NCBI RefSeq assembly: GCF_002287375.1
Contig: NZ_NPOA01000017.1
Coordinates: 1 to 64,000 of the forward strand
From: Virgibacillus profundi
Lineage (GTDB): Bacteria > Bacillota > Bacilli > Bacillales > Amphibacillaceae
DNA: 64,000 nt
Reading direction: 5' to 3'
Under the pieces are notes generated by a model. The model did not search any database and had not been told where the DNA came from. It saw only the letters and a program-made list of their open reading frames with translations. The stretch's first letter is position 1. Each line of letters opens with the position of its first letter. The position numbers and the translations under genes are program-made. Below are positions 52,894 to 63,255 of the stretch, in pieces.

Positions 52894-52918
52894 AAAAAAC
52901 CCGATAGTCCGGGTTTTT
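52894..52918 (-). terminator. Terminator-like hairpin between secE and nusG
   Basis: AAAAACCCG/CGGGTTTTT with a 6-nt loop is followed on the minus strand by more T residues. It would reduce readthrough from secE into nusG. Confidence 0.7.
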
Positions 52919-52978
52919 CCAATTAGCAATATTATTTTCATTATAGCATAATTACACCGGAATTATTCAACTAATCCC

Positions 52979-53146
52979 TTAAAGTAAATTTAGTACTTGT
53001 GTAATCCCAAGATCAATCAGGAAGAAAAATACCGCTACAAATGTTACAGTTGTCAGAACGGTTATGGTATAGCTTGTTAATTCCTTACTCTTCGGCCAGC
53101 TAACCTTTTTCATTTCCCTTGATACATTTTTTAAAAACTTGAACAT
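52979..53146 (-). CDS. secE: Protein translocase subunit SecE
   Basis: The 55-aa protein begins MFKFLKNVSREMKKVSWPKS, with the amphipathic helix and VSWPK motif, then one membrane helix (about 28-47). This is the minimal Bacillus form. A GGGGG site is upstream of the ATG. It lies between rpmG and nusG. Confidence 0.95.
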   Translation of the reverse strand: MFKFLKNVSREMKKVSWPKSKELTSYTITVLTTVTFVAVFFFLIDLGITQVLNLL

Positions 53147-53190
53147 GCCTGTACCCCCAAACTATATCTACAAAAGAACTGTTTTATATT

Positions 53191-53340
53191 TTATTTTGTC
53201 TCACGATGCAGTGTATGCTCTCCACATGTTTTGCAGTATTTACGCGATTCTAATCGCTCGGGTGTTGTGGATGCATTTTTAGCGGTAGCATAATTTCTGC
53301 TTGAACATACAGCACACGCTAAAGTGACCTTTTTACTCAT
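53191..53340 (-). CDS. rpmG: 50S ribosomal protein L33 (zinc type)
   Basis: The 49-aa protein begins [20 protein letters not shown]. Two CxxC pairs (CAVC, CKTC) make it the zinc-binding paralog found between sigH and secE in Bacillus. A second copy is expected elsewhere. Confidence 0.94.
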   Translation of the reverse strand: MSKKVTLACAVCSSRNYATAKNASTTPERLESRKYCKTCGEHTLHRETK

Positions 53341-53442
53341 TATATCACCCCACATTTAGGGTTGGTTAAATTACTGAATTACTATAAATGTAGCATGGTT
53401 AGAAATCTGTGTCAATGTACGAAAAGCGTGGTTTCACTATTT

Positions 53443-54105
53443 CTAAAAGCTTTCTTCATTTGCTTCCATTGCTTCCATTAACTGCTCAAGCTTTCGTTTC
53501 ACACGCTGAAGTGCATTATCAATTGATTTCACGTGTCGGTTTAATTCAACTGAAATCTCCTGGTATGTACGGCCATCCAGATATAAATGGAGAACTTCCT
53601 TTTCTAACTCGCTTAATAATTCTGATAATTTTAGTTCCATATCCCCGAACTTTTCCCTGTTTACCAATAATTCCTGTGGATCTACCGCTTTTGATCCTGC
53701 AATCACATCCAACAACGTTCGGTCTGATTCTTCATCATAAATTGGTTTATCCAATGATACATACGAATTAAGTGGAATATGCTTTTGTCTTGTTGCTGTT
53801 TTAATTGCTGTAATAATTTGTCTTGTAACACAAAGCTCTGCAAATGCCTTAAATGAAGAGAGCTTGTCCCCATCATAATCCCGTATTGCTTTATAAAGTC
53901 CAATCATTCCTTCTTGAATAATATCCTCTTTATCAGCACCAATCAGAAAATAGGTACGTGCTTTTGCCCACACAAAATTTCTATACTTTTGGATTAAGAA
54001 ATCAAGCGCATGGCTGTTTCCCTGATGAATCAGTTGTATAATTTCATCATCAGCAAGCTCACTTAAGCTGTCATTATTTATCTCTAATTGCTCGACAATC
54101 ACCAA
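53443..54105 (-). CDS. sigH: RNA polymerase sigma-H factor
   Basis: The 220-aa sigma70-family factor has region 2 (FLIQKYRNFVWAKARTYFL, EDIIQEGMIGLYKAIRDYD) and region 4 (LDGRTYQEISVELNRHVKSI). SigH directs early stationary-phase and sporulation-entry genes. The start follows GGGGGTC. It lies downstream of rae1, as in B. subtilis. Confidence 0.97.
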   Translation of the reverse strand: MVIVEQLEINNDSLSELADDEIIQLIHQGNSHALDFLIQKYRNFVWAKARTYFLIGADKEDIIQEGMIGLYKAIRDYDGDKLSSFKAFAELCVTRQIITAIKTATRQKHIPLNSYVSLDKPIYDEESDRTLLDVIAGSKAVDPQELLVNREKFGDMELKLSELLSELEKEVLHLYLDGRTYQEISVELNRHVKSIDNALQRVKRKLEQLMEAMEANEESF

Positions 54106-54221
54106 GAAAGACCCCCTGACTACAATGCAGTCACTTTAAAATCATTATACATAAGCTCACGAAGTGCGTCAATACAATATAAAAGCGATTTCATAAATTT
54201 AAGAGGGGGAATAGAAATAAT

Positions 54222-54731
54222 TCATCTATCTCCCCTTCTCCACTTTTCAAATTTTTCAAGTATATCCTGATCAAGGGCAATCTTTGATTGGGGTCGTATT
54301 TTTTTATGGCTTTCTATTGTTTCTTCGATTTCTTTTTCAATATTTTTTAATTCAATTAAGAGTTCACGAGATGATTTACGTAAGGCACCCTGACCAAAAA
54401 TAATCCGCTGTTCAGCATAGTCAGAAGTTGCCACATATACTTGAGTGCGTATATTTTTTAGTTTTCTTGTTAATTTCTCTATACATTCATCAGCTGTTTC
54501 TTTTTCTTTTGTGAAAATAATTTCCACTTTTCGTGTGTTTAGTTTACTTTCAATACCACGTACATAATAGGCATCAAATACTATAATTACTCGATGGCCA
54601 GAGTATGCCTGGTATTCTGCCATCAACTCAATTAACCGATCACGGGCATGACCCATGTCTTTTTCTTTTAGCTGCTGCAGCTCTTCCCATGCCCCGATAA
54701 TATTATAGCCGTCTACTACTAAAACGATCAT
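54222..54731 (-). CDS. rae1: Ribosome-dependent mRNA endonuclease Rae1 (YacP, NYN domain)
   Basis: The 169-aa NYN/PIN-like protein has VDGYNIIGAW (Asp7) at the start and further acidic residues (FDAYY, TSDYAEQ) that form the metal site. In B. subtilis Rae1 cleaves certain mRNAs in the ribosomal A site. It starts 2 bp after rlmB. Confidence 0.92.
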   Translation of the reverse strand: MIVLVVDGYNIIGAWEELQQLKEKDMGHARDRLIELMAEYQAYSGHRVIIVFDAYYVRGIESKLNTRKVEIIFTKEKETADECIEKLTRKLKNIRTQVYVATSDYAEQRIIFGQGALRKSSRELLIELKNIEKEIEETIESHKKIRPQSKIALDQDILEKFEKWRRGDR

Positions 54732-54733
54732 AT

Positions 54734-55486
54734 CTACTCACCAATTGGAAACCTTTTGCGATATATTTCGTAAAGCAGGAGGCTGCATGCGACAGATGCA
54801 TTAAGTGATGAAACCTGACCTCTCATTGGCAGGCTGACAGTCCAATCACATTTTTTCTTAACCAGACGGCTGATCCCTTTTCCTTCATTACCGATTACGA
54901 GAGCGATCGGTAATTCACCATCAAGCACACGGTAATCCTCTGTTGCATCTGCTTCTGTACCAACAACCCATACATTTCGCTCTTTTAGTTCATCGATTGT
55001 ATTCGCAATATTGGTTACCCTGGCAACAGGAATATGTTCCATTGCACCCGCAGCAGTTTTTGCAACGGAAGACGTGAGTCCAACAGAACGTCTTTTTGGA
55101 ATAATTACGCCATGAACACCCGTAGCATCAGCTGTTCGTAAAATGGACCCTAAGTTATGCGGATCCTCCAGCTCGTCCAATACAATAAAAAAAGGAGCTT
55201 CATTTTTCTCATTTGCTTTATCAAACAGATCTTCAATTGACGCATATTCATAGGACGCCACGTAAGCAATAACACCTTGGTGATTTCCATCCGAAAGCTG
55301 CTCCAATTTGCTTTTTGGCACCTTTTGCACAATTGTTCCAGCTTGTTTAGCCAGCTGGTGAAGCTTAGCATGTGTATTTGAATTTAATTGTTCCAAAACT
55401 AAAACTTTGTTAACCGAACGTCCCGACCTTAATGCTTCCATAACAGGGTTTTTCCCAATAATCATTTCTGGCTCCATGCTATACAT
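54734..55486 (-). CDS. rlmB: 23S rRNA (guanosine-2'-O-)-methyltransferase RlmB
   Basis: The 250-aa SpoU-family enzyme has an N-terminal L30e-like substrate domain and a SPOUT knot with motifs [29 protein letters not shown] and [15 protein letters not shown]. The start is uncertain: ATG 55486 (2 nt after GGGAGAG, overlapping mrnC) or ATG 55477 (11 nt). Confidence 0.93.
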   Translation of the reverse strand: MYSMEPEMIIGKNPVMEALRSGRSVNKVLVLEQLNSNTHAKLHQLAKQAGTIVQKVPKSKLEQLSDGNHQGVIAYVASYEYASIEDLFDKANEKNEAPFFIVLDELEDPHNLGSILRTADATGVHGVIIPKRRSVGLTSSVAKTAAGAMEHIPVARVTNIANTIDELKERNVWVVGTEADATEDYRVLDGELPIALVIGNEGKGISRLVKKKCDWTVSLPMRGQVSSLNASVACSLLLYEIYRKRFPIGE

Positions 55487-55877
55487 CTCTCCCTTCAATG
55501 AATCCAACTGCAGCTTGCAGCAATTCCCTTAGTCTCTCTTGATTTTTTAAAAGATAATGATAACCAATTAATGCTTCGAATGCTGTAGAGTAGCGATATG
55601 TTTGTACACTTGTATTTTTGGGGATAGAGCCAGATTTTGCATTTCTTCCCCTGGCAACTACCCGCCCCTCTTCCTCTGTGAGATACTCATTTTCCAACCA
55701 ATTCAATACTATAGCAGCCTGTGCCTTTCCTGCTACAAAAGTAATGGCATGTTGATGAAGCTGATTTGGTTTCACCTGTCCTGTACGCAGCAAATGCTCA
55801 CGTACATGTAATTCGTATACAGCATCACCCATATAAGCGAGGGCTAAACTTTTCATTTGTTTTACTTCAAGATCCAT
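55479..55877 (-). CDS. mrnC: Mini-ribonuclease III (MrnC)
   Basis: The 132-aa protein is a catalytic RNase III domain ([20 protein letters not shown] with the catalytic Asp) lacking the dsRNA-binding domain. Mini-III matures 23S rRNA ends in B. subtilis. It begins 1 bp after cysS and is coupled to rlmB. Confidence 0.95.
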   Translation of the reverse strand: MDLEVKQMKSLALAYMGDAVYELHVREHLLRTGQVKPNQLHQHAITFVAGKAQAAIVLNWLENEYLTEEEGRVVARGRNAKSGSIPKNTSVQTYRYSTAFEALIGYHYLLKNQERLRELLQAAVGFIEGRDV

Positions 55878-55878
55878 A

Positions 55879-57279
55879 TTAGCCCCTTTTCCAGCGAATT
55901 CCCTGGGCCGTATCTTCCAGGATAATGTTTTTTTCTTTCAGCATATCTCTTATTTCATCTGCACGGGCAAAGTTACGTGCGCTTCTTGCTTCATTTCTTT
56001 CTTCAATTAATGCCTCAATTTCTTCATCAAGGAGTACAGAGTCCTCCTGTAACGTAATTCCCAGCACAGAAAGCAGAGTGGTAATCGCCTCCTGGAATGC
56101 CTCGATCACATTGGATGATGTCTGGTTTGACTGTAAGTAAACATTGGCTTCTTTCGTTAAATCAAATAAAACAGAAATCGCATTTGCTGTATTAAAATCA
56201 TCATCCATTTCCTTTTCAAATTGCTGTTTAAAGGCATTTACTTTCTCTAACCATTTATTCGTATCCTTTTCTAAATTTAAGCTTGATTCTTTCCGGTGCT
56301 CTAAATTAGAATAGGCTGTTTTAATACGATCTAAACTGTTATGAGCCCCTTCCAATAATTCCTCGGTGAAATTAATTGGGTTTCGGTAATGGACACTTAG
56401 CATAAAGAAACGCAAAACCTGCGGATCATGCTGTTCGATTAAGTCCCTTGTTAATACAAAATTCCCAAGTGATTTTGACATTTTTTCATTATCAATATTT
56501 ATATAGCCATTGTGCATCCAGTAATTTGCAAAGGACTTCCCATTCATTGCTTCCGATTGGGCAATTTCATTTTCATGATGCGGGAAGGTTAAATCCTGTC
56601 CACCTGCATGAATATCGATCGTTTCACCAAGGTATTTCTTAGCCATTGCAGAACATTCGATATGCCAACCGGGTCTTCCCTCTCCCCACGGAGACTCCCA
56701 TGCTATTTCTTCATCTTTTGCCCTTTTCCATAATGCAAAGTCAAGTGGGTCTTCTTTTTTCTCTCCGATTTGAATTCTGGCTCCAGAGCGCAATTCATCA
56801 ATGGATTGATGGGATAGTTTGCCATAGCCTTCAAATGAACGTGGTTTAAAATAAACATCTCCATCCACACTATAGGCATAGCCTTTTTCAACAAGTGCAG
56901 CAATAAAATGGATAATGTCATCCATCGTATCCATTACACGTGGATTATGGGTTGCTTTTTTGACACCTAATGCACCAACATCCTCCAAATATGCATCGAT
57001 GAATCGATTCGCGATATCCGGAACTTCTTCACCCAATTCCTTTGCAGTTTTAATAATTTTATCGTCTACATCAGTAAAGTTTAATACATAATCAACATCG
57101 TACCCTTTGTATTCAAAATATCTGCGTACAGCATCAAAAACAATCGCAGGGCGGGCATTTCCAATATGAATATAATTATATACTGTTGGTCCACAGACGT
57201 ACATGCTGACTTTGCCTTCTTCCAATGGCGTGAACGCTTCTTTTTTACGAGTTAACGTGTTATAAACTGTTATCGACAT
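55879..57279 (-). CDS. cysS: Cysteinyl-tRNA synthetase
   Basis: The 466-aa class I enzyme has the HIGH motif HIGN with zinc ligand Cys29 ([15 protein letters not shown]), the zinc-binding region around [13 protein letters not shown] and HHENE, and KMSKS as KMSKSLGN. Its start overlaps cysE by 20 bp, inside the Cys-responsive T-box operon. Confidence 0.98.
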   Translation of the reverse strand: MSITVYNTLTRKKEAFTPLEEGKVSMYVCGPTVYNYIHIGNARPAIVFDAVRRYFEYKGYDVDYVLNFTDVDDKIIKTAKELGEEVPDIANRFIDAYLEDVGALGVKKATHNPRVMDTMDDIIHFIAALVEKGYAYSVDGDVYFKPRSFEGYGKLSHQSIDELRSGARIQIGEKKEDPLDFALWKRAKDEEIAWESPWGEGRPGWHIECSAMAKKYLGETIDIHAGGQDLTFPHHENEIAQSEAMNGKSFANYWMHNGYINIDNEKMSKSLGNFVLTRDLIEQHDPQVLRFFMLSVHYRNPINFTEELLEGAHNSLDRIKTAYSNLEHRKESSLNLEKDTNKWLEKVNAFKQQFEKEMDDDFNTANAISVLFDLTKEANVYLQSNQTSSNVIEAFQEAITTLLSVLGITLQEDSVLLDEEIEALIEERNEARSARNFARADEIRDMLKEKNIILEDTAQGIRWKRG

Positions 57280-57928
57280 TTGAATTACCCTCTTTCAACT
57301 TTGCAATTTCTGCTCTTAATTCATCAATTTCCTGTTGTAAATGTTGACAACGATCAGCAACCGGATCAGGAATTTTATGATGATCCAAATCTCTTCTTAC
57401 TTTCTCCCCATTTTGTTTCACTACTCGCCCAGGGATACCAACAACTGTTGTGTGATCCGGAACATCCTTTAATACAACCGATCCACCACCGACCTTTGCA
57501 CTTTCCCCGATCGTAATGGATCCAAGTATTTTAGCACCTGTGGATATAAGCGCATTATCCTTAATAGTAGGATGCCTTTTCCCCTTTTCATTACCTGTTC
57601 CACCTAAAGTAACCCCTTGGAATACAGTAACATTATCACCAATTTCGCAGGTTTCTCCAATAACTACACCCATCCCATGATCGATAAAGAAGCGTCTGCC
57701 GATGATTGCCCCCGGATGGATTTCAATACCTGTAAAAAATCGGCTTACCTGCGAAATGACTCGTGCAATGAAAAATAGTTTCTTTTTATAGAAGGCATGT
57801 GCTATACGATGAGACCAAATCGAATGCAGACCTGAATATGTCAAAAAAACTTCAATATATTTGCGAGCTGCTGGATCCTGTTCAAACACAACATCCATAT
57901 CCTCTTTCATCCGTTTAAAAATTCCCAT
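57260..57928 (-). CDS. cysE: Serine O-acetyltransferase
   Basis: The 222-aa protein has a left-handed hexapeptide-repeat domain (about 75-180: [33 protein letters not shown]). It makes O-acetylserine for cysteine synthesis. The C-terminal ~30 residues are helical and acidic. GGGGAGG precedes the ATG. It is the first gene after the Cys T-box. Confidence 0.96.
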   Translation of the reverse strand: MGIFKRMKEDMDVVFEQDPAARKYIEVFLTYSGLHSIWSHRIAHAFYKKKLFFIARVISQVSRFFTGIEIHPGAIIGRRFFIDHGMGVVIGETCEIGDNVTVFQGVTLGGTGNEKGKRHPTIKDNALISTGAKILGSITIGESAKVGGGSVVLKDVPDHTTVVGIPGRVVKQNGEKVRRDLDHHKIPDPVADRCQHLQQEIDELRAEIAKLKEGNSNVDNSL

Positions 57929-57969
57929 TCATAAACCTCCCCTGCCTGGATTTATAAAGTATCTCTGAA

Positions 57970-58232
57970 AAAATATAAAAAGCGCCCCTGTGCAGTAATT
58001 ACACAGAGACGCTTTAATTTGCGCGGGTCCCACTCTGTTTGGTGGAGAATTCTCTCACCCAACTCGTGCTCTTATAACGGTAGAATACCGCCGTTATGTA
58101 CTGTATTTCCATAACGGACTCCGAGGGGCACTTCAAAAACGATGCTTTAAAATCACTTGCAGCCAGTGGTGATTCTCTCTGAATAAAACATTCGTCTTTT
58201 ACTTTTCCTCTTCAACGTTCAAGTTTTTGTAT
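57970..58232 (-). ncRNA. T-box riboswitch (Cys specifier) before cysE
   Basis: The minus-strand leader holds an AGAG-type stem I with specifier TGC in GAAGTGCCCCTCGGAGT. The T-box sequence GAGTGGGACCCGCGC (58021-58035) follows, then a terminator AAAGCGTCTCTGTG…CACAGGGGCGCTTTTT (57978-58014). Uncharged tRNA-Cys would favour antitermination of cysE-cysS. Confidence 0.92.
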
Positions 58233-58236
58233 TATT

Positions 58237-58265
58237 ACTATATTACATTCTGTCTTGTTTGTGAA
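58237..58265 (-). promoter_or_regulatory. Promoter of the cysE T-box operon
   Basis: TTCACA (58260-58265), 17 bp, TATAGT (58237-58242) on the minus strand, directly after the gltX stop. Each box is one base off consensus. Confidence 0.65.
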
Positions 58266-58269
58266 TCAA

Positions 58270-59739
58270 TTAAGCTCCTAATTGCCTTAAAACTTTATCA
58301 AGGCGCTCAAGAATCACTTCTTTTCCTAATAGTTCTATTGCCAATGGCAGCTCAGGACCATGCGCTTGTCCTGTAGTAGCAACACGGATGGGCATAAATA
58401 ATTTCTTCCCTCTATGTCCGGTTTCTTTTTGAGTTGCTTTGAATTGTGCTTTAATAGTGTCCTTTGTAAAATCATCCAAGTGAATTAATTTATCCGCAAA
58501 GACCTGCAAGACCTCAGGCACCTGCTCACCTTTTAGCACATCCATAGAACCTTCATCAAATGTAATCTCATTATTAAAGAACATATCTGTTAATTCAACA
58601 ATCTCCTGACCATATCTCATTTGTTCCCGGTACAGGGTAATTACTTTTTCTGCCCATTCCTTTTGTTTCTTATCCATATTTTCCGGAAGCCTGCCCGCTT
58701 CGATTAAGTACGGCATTGCCAGATCAATAACTTTTTCAAGCTCAGATGCTTTAATATATTCATTGTTCATCCACTTAAGTTTATGTCGATCAAAAATCGC
58801 TGCTGATGTTGACAGACGCTCAGGATCAAAAATCTCAATCAATGTCTTTTTATCAAAAATTTCCTCTTCCCCGACCGGAGACCAGCCAAGTAATGTAATA
58901 AAATTAAATAACGCTTCAGGTAAATATCCCAGATTACGATATTGCTCTATAAATTGTAAAATATGCTGATCACGTTTACTTAGTTTCTTTCGTTCTTCAT
59001 TTAAAATTAATGTCATATGGCCAAATGTTGGTGCTTCCCAGTCGAATGCGTGATATACCATCATTTGTTTTGGTGTATTGGAAATATGTTCTTCTCCGCG
59101 AAGGACATGGGTGATTTGCATTAAGTGATCATCAATCGCTACAGCGAAATTATATGTCGGGATACCATTTTTCTTCACGATAACCCAATCACCGAAATCA
59201 CTTGACTCAAATGTGATTTTTCCGCGTACCAGATCATTAAATGTATAGTTTTTGTTTGCAGGAACGCGCATACGAATGCTAGGCTTCAGGCCCTCTGCTT
59301 CAAATGCAGCGATTTGTTCAGGAGTCAGATCACGATGTGCTCCCGAATACTTTGGAACTTGTCCATTCGCACGCTGCTGCTCACGTTCTGCTTCTAATTC
59401 CTCTTCTGTTACATAGCATTTATAAGCCAGGTTTCTTTCAAGTAATTCATTTACATATTTATTATATAATTCCAATCGCTCGGTTTGACGGTATGGGCCA
59501 TATTCTCCACCAATATCAGCACCTTCATCCCACTCGATACCAAGCCATTTTAAAAAGGTAAGCTGACTTTCTTCGCCACCTTCCACATTTCGTTTGTCAT
59601 CGGTATCCTCAATACGAATAATAAATTTTCCATCAAAATGCTTGGCATATAAATAGTTAAATAACGCTGTTCTTGCATTCCCAATGTGCAAATGGCCAGT
59701 TGGGCTTGGCGCGTATCTTACACGAACTTCTTTAGTCAT
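58270..59739 (-). CDS. gltX: Glutamyl-tRNA synthetase
   Basis: The 489-aa class I synthetase has HIGH as PTGHLHIGN and KMSKS as KLSKR, with the discriminating-type Bacillus architecture. In Bacillus it also charges tRNA-Gln with Glu for GatCAB. The 5' gap lacks ispF and instead holds repeat elements. Confidence 0.97.
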   Translation of the reverse strand: MTKEVRVRYAPSPTGHLHIGNARTALFNYLYAKHFDGKFIIRIEDTDDKRNVEGGEESQLTFLKWLGIEWDEGADIGGEYGPYRQTERLELYNKYVNELLERNLAYKCYVTEEELEAEREQQRANGQVPKYSGAHRDLTPEQIAAFEAEGLKPSIRMRVPANKNYTFNDLVRGKITFESSDFGDWVIVKKNGIPTYNFAVAIDDHLMQITHVLRGEEHISNTPKQMMVYHAFDWEAPTFGHMTLILNEERKKLSKRDQHILQFIEQYRNLGYLPEALFNFITLLGWSPVGEEEIFDKKTLIEIFDPERLSTSAAIFDRHKLKWMNNEYIKASELEKVIDLAMPYLIEAGRLPENMDKKQKEWAEKVITLYREQMRYGQEIVELTDMFFNNEITFDEGSMDVLKGEQVPEVLQVFADKLIHLDDFTKDTIKAQFKATQKETGHRGKKLFMPIRVATTGQAHGPELPLAIELLGKEVILERLDKVLRQLGA

Positions 59740-59898
59740 GACGTGAGCCCCTTCCTGAATTTAAAAAATATATTTGTGATTTTATTTGGCTGTTTTCGCA
59801 TAGATTTGGACTTGTTGTTATCCGCCCCGTAGTCGATAGAAAATGCGACACAGTGAAAATTCTTTTGCAAACGCTGGTTGAGTGCAAAGATTCGCTCC

Positions 59899-60003
59899 GG
59901 AAATATACTTCGCTTTCCGCGGGCGGCTGGTGAGCCTCCTCGTGCTACGCACTGCGGGGTCTCACCTATGCCTTTCCTCCCGCAGGAGTCTTCGTATATT
60001 TCC
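59899..60003. repeat. Palindromic intergenic element, copy 1 (yacL-gltX gap)
   Basis: A perfect 10-bp terminal inverted pair GGAAATATAC/GTATATTTCC encloses CGCTTTCCGCGGGCGGCTGG, GGTGAG/CTCACC and a CCTCCCGCAGGAGTCTTCG end. I recall such elements from many Bacillaceae intergenic regions. Confidence 0.8.
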
Positions 60004-60078
60004 TACGCTGGGATTCCAGTTACTGCCGATGAACTATATTAGTTATTAATATTCAAAACATCGAATACCACCTCACCA

Positions 60079-60206
60079 GTTCGGGTGAGCGGAGGGCGGT
60101 GACTCCTGCGGGAATAGCACGTGTCCGAAGACCCCGCAGAGTGGTTTTCTCGAGGAGGCTGAGGCCGTGCCCTAAGGATGCGCATCCGCCCGGAGCGATC
60201 CCGAAC
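60079..60206. repeat. Palindromic intergenic element, copy 2 (inverted)
   Basis: GTTCGGG…CCCGAAC and GGAGGGCGG…CCGCCCGGAGC ends surround GACTCCTGCGGGAA, CGAAGACCCCGCAG and GAGGAGGCTGAGGCC. It is related to copy 1 in opposite orientation, 75 bp away. The remaining ~350 bp of the gap show no gene. Confidence 0.8.
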
Positions 60207-60342
60207 GGCGTTTATAGCAAATATTTGTAATTACTTCGCAGTTTATATCAACTGAGAAGGTTAAAAAGCAAAGTATTTTGTTGGGGCGAACGAAGTGCAG
60301 TCCCAAAGTTTACGAAAAGAGCCTTTTATTTTAATTAATGTA

Positions 60343-60378
60343 ATAAAAAATGATAACACTGTATGTTATCATTTTTTT
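60343..60378. terminator. Terminator after yacL
   Basis: A 14-bp stem AAAAAATGATAACA/TGTTATCATTTTTT with a 5-nt loop lies about 30 bp past the yacL stop and works in either direction. Confidence 0.85.
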
Positions 60379-60406
60379 ACTGTTTCATCTATAAGTTATA
60401 CCCTTT

Positions 60407-61501
60407 TTACAAAGCTTTTTCAAGTAATTTTGGTTTTGCGAAAATCATTCTGCCTGCCGAGGTTTGTAATACACTCGTGATTAATACTTCGATCGTTTTG
60501 CCGATATAATCTCTGCCTTCTTCTACAACGATCATCGTACCATCATCTAAATAGGCAATTCCCTGATTATGCTCTTTTCCATCCTTGATTACCTGTACCA
60601 TTAATTCTTCACCAGGTAATACAACAGGTTTCACAGCATTTGCGAGGTCATTAATATTCAACACACTGACCCCTTGCAGGTCACAAACTTTATTTAAATT
60701 AAAATCATTTGTTACCACAATACCATTAATCACTTTAGCTAGTTTAATTAGTTTACTGTCAACCTCATGAATTTCCTCAAAATCGCCTTCGTATATTTCC
60801 ACTTTAACCGGCAGCTCTTTCTGAATACGATTTAGCACGTCCAGCCCACGGCGACCTCTGTTACGCTTTAAAGCATCTGATGAATCAGCAATATGCTGCA
60901 GTTCTCCTAATACAAACTGTGGGATAACAAGTGTTCCTTCCAGAAAATTAGTCTGACATATATCTGCTATCCGACCATCAATAATAACACTGGTATCCAA
61001 TATTTTTGGCTTCGGTTGATCTTGATCGGAATCCTCTGCTGCAACCTTTTTCTTATCCCGGTCTTTTTTATTTATATTTAAAAAATTACTGAATTCTTCT
61101 CTACGTCTAAAACCAACCTGAAATCCGAAGTAACCTAGTAAAATCATAATAAACAATGGCAATAACTGCGAAATAATTTCGATATTAATATCCTGTAATG
61201 GCATATTGATAAAATAAGCAATTACTAACCCGACAATTAAGCCTATACTTCCAAAAAACAAATCTGCAGCCGGTAGCTTAATTAGTGCTTCTTCGATCCA
61301 TCTTAAAAATCCTACAATATAACTTGCCAGCCAATAAGAAATAATAATAAATATAATTGCACCAATTAATGTACCTAAATATGGGGATGCCACCCATTTT
61401 GCATCAGTAAAATCTAATAAATTAATAATATCCGGTACGTATAAGTACCCAATACTACCACCCAAAATGATAAAAAATAAATGAACAATCTTTTTTAGCA
61501 C
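60407..61501 (-). CDS. PIN/TRAM-domain membrane protein YacL
   Basis: The 364-aa protein has four N-terminal membrane helices (about 5-135), then a PIN nuclease-like domain (ILDTSVIIDGRIADI with acidic residues) and a C-terminal TRAM domain. Its function in Bacillus is unclear. The start is GTG at 61501 (VLKKIV aligns with relatives); a GTG at 61510 overlaps AGGAGG. disA is missing upstream and ispD downstream. Confidence 0.92.
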   Translation of the reverse strand: MLKKIVHLFFIILGGSIGYLYVPDIINLLDFTDAKWVASPYLGTLIGAIIFIIISYWLASYIVGFLRWIEEALIKLPAADLFFGSIGLIVGLVIAYFINMPLQDINIEIISQLLPLFIMILLGYFGFQVGFRRREEFSNFLNINKKDRDKKKVAAEDSDQDQPKPKILDTSVIIDGRIADICQTNFLEGTLVIPQFVLGELQHIADSSDALKRNRGRRGLDVLNRIQKELPVKVEIYEGDFEEIHEVDSKLIKLAKVINGIVVTNDFNLNKVCDLQGVSVLNINDLANAVKPVVLPGEELMVQVIKDGKEHNQGIAYLDDGTMIVVEEGRDYIGKTIEVLITSVLQTSAGRMIFAKPKLLEKAL

Positions 61502-61676
61502 CACTGTCACCTCCTAACCTTTATTATTACCTTTTAAAACCAAAATTAATCCTAAAAAAGTAAAAATAGACTATGATATCAAGTAAAGCATAGCATAACC
61601 GGATAAAATATTCAATTTATAAAACGTTTAATCTTATCACATTCATTTTATAATAGCAAATAAAGATTCTCCTTGA

Positions 61677-63050
61677 TTATCTTGCCAGTCCTGTATCCAA
61701 TGCTTCCTGAACCGTATTCACTCCAATAACCTCAATGCCCTTCGGTGTTGTCCAACCATCCAGATTTCTCTTCGGACATATCACCCGTTTAAATCCAAGC
61801 TTAGCCGCTTCCTGTACACGTTGCTCAATACGGGATACACGTCTTATTTCCCCGGTTAAACCTACTTCACCAACGAATATATCTTCAGGCTTGGTTGGCT
61901 GATTGCGAAAGCTTGAAGCAATGCTTACAGCTAATGCTAAATCAATTGCCGGTTCATCAAGCTTTACTCCACCTGCAACCTTGATATATGCATCCTGATT
62001 TTGCAGCATCAATCCTACCCGTTTTTCCAGTACAGCCATTAGTAATGGAACACGATTTGCATCGACCCCTGTGGCCATTCTACGCGGATTTCCAAAACTG
62101 GAGGGTGAAATTAATGCCTGAATTTCCACGAGCACGGGCCTTGTACCTTCCATTGACGCAACAACAGTTGAACCGGCAGCCCCCTGGGAACGCTCTTCTA
62201 AAAATATCTCTGAAGGGTTCATTACTTCACGAAGACCCTCTTCCTTCATTTCAAAAATGCCCATTTCATGCGTGCTTCCAAAACGGTTCTTAACTCCACG
62301 TAAAATACGGTAGGTATGATGTCTTTCCCCTTCAAAATAAAGTACTGCATCAACCATATGCTCAAGTAATCTTGGACCAGCAATGGCTCCCTCTTTCGTT
62401 ACATGACCAACAATGAAGATCGGAATACCATTTGTTTTCGCTATTTTCATCAGTTCGCTTGTACACTCCCTGACCTGCGAGACACTTCCTGGTGCACTGG
62501 AAACTTCCTCGCGAAAAACTGTCTGAATGGAATCGATCACAACAAACGATGGTCGAATTTCCTCAATTTGTTTTGTAATATCGAATAAGTTTGTTTCCGA
62601 TAAGACATATAATAAATCAGCTTTTACCCCAAGTCTATCAGCACGAAGCTTCGTTTGACGGGGAGATTCCTCACCTGAAACATAGAGAACCGGAAGCTGT
62701 TTCTCGGCCAGTTGGGAGGATATTTGCAGGAGTAATGTTGATTTTCCAATACCAGGGTCTCCACCAATTAAAACTAAAGACCCAGGGACAACCCCACCAC
62801 CAAGTACACGGTTAAATTCCTTCATTGATGTCGTTACACGCGGTTCTTTTTGTGATTCAATTGATGTGATTTTTTCTGGCTTCCCTGTTGATTTTGAGCC
62901 CACATTAAATGTATGCCTACCTCGTACATTCGATGCTTCGATTTCTTCGACTAATGTGTTCCATTCATTACAGCCTGGACATTTCCCCATCCATTTAGCA
63001 GATTCATATCCACATTCCTGACAGACATACTTCGTTTTACGTTTAGCCAA
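61677..63050 (-). CDS. radA: DNA repair protein RadA (Sms)
   Basis: The 457-aa protein has a four-Cys zinc finger (C10, C13, C24, C27), Walker [11 protein letters not shown], the RadA-specific KNRFGS motif and a C-terminal Lon-like domain. It promotes branch migration in recombination. The start is TTG with AAGGGA 9 nt upstream. A strong terminator separates it from clpC, and disA does not follow. Confidence 0.97.
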   Translation of the reverse strand: MAKRKTKYVCQECGYESAKWMGKCPGCNEWNTLVEEIEASNVRGRHTFNVGSKSTGKPEKITSIESQKEPRVTTSMKEFNRVLGGGVVPGSLVLIGGDPGIGKSTLLLQISSQLAEKQLPVLYVSGEESPRQTKLRADRLGVKADLLYVLSETNLFDITKQIEEIRPSFVVIDSIQTVFREEVSSAPGSVSQVRECTSELMKIAKTNGIPIFIVGHVTKEGAIAGPRLLEHMVDAVLYFEGERHHTYRILRGVKNRFGSTHEMGIFEMKEEGLREVMNPSEIFLEERSQGAAGSTVVASMEGTRPVLVEIQALISPSSFGNPRRMATGVDANRVPLLMAVLEKRVGLMLQNQDAYIKVAGGVKLDEPAIDLALAVSIASSFRNQPTKPEDIFVGEVGLTGEIRRVSRIEQRVQEAAKLGFKRVICPKRNLDGWTTPKGIEVIGVNTVQEALDTGLAR

Positions 63051-63191
63051 ATTTCTCTATCCCTTCATATCTCTATTATAAACGATTTTCTCAAGTTTAA
63101 GGTTACAGGTTTCTATCAATTTCATTCTAAATTTCCCATAGTCCTGCCACAATTACATAGTACCATGGATAAGTATTTTTATTAATTATAG

Positions 63192-63225
63192 AAAAAGCCA
63201 GAAGATGGATCTCTTCTGGCTTTTT
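63192..63225. terminator. Terminator after clpC
   Basis: A perfect 14-bp stem AAAAAGCCAGAAGA/TCTTCTGGCTTTTT with a 6-nt loop lies 30 bp past the clpC stop; T residues follow on the minus strand. Confidence 0.9.
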
Positions 63226-63255
63226 AAGCAGAAATTTTTAAAATAAATCTCTTAT

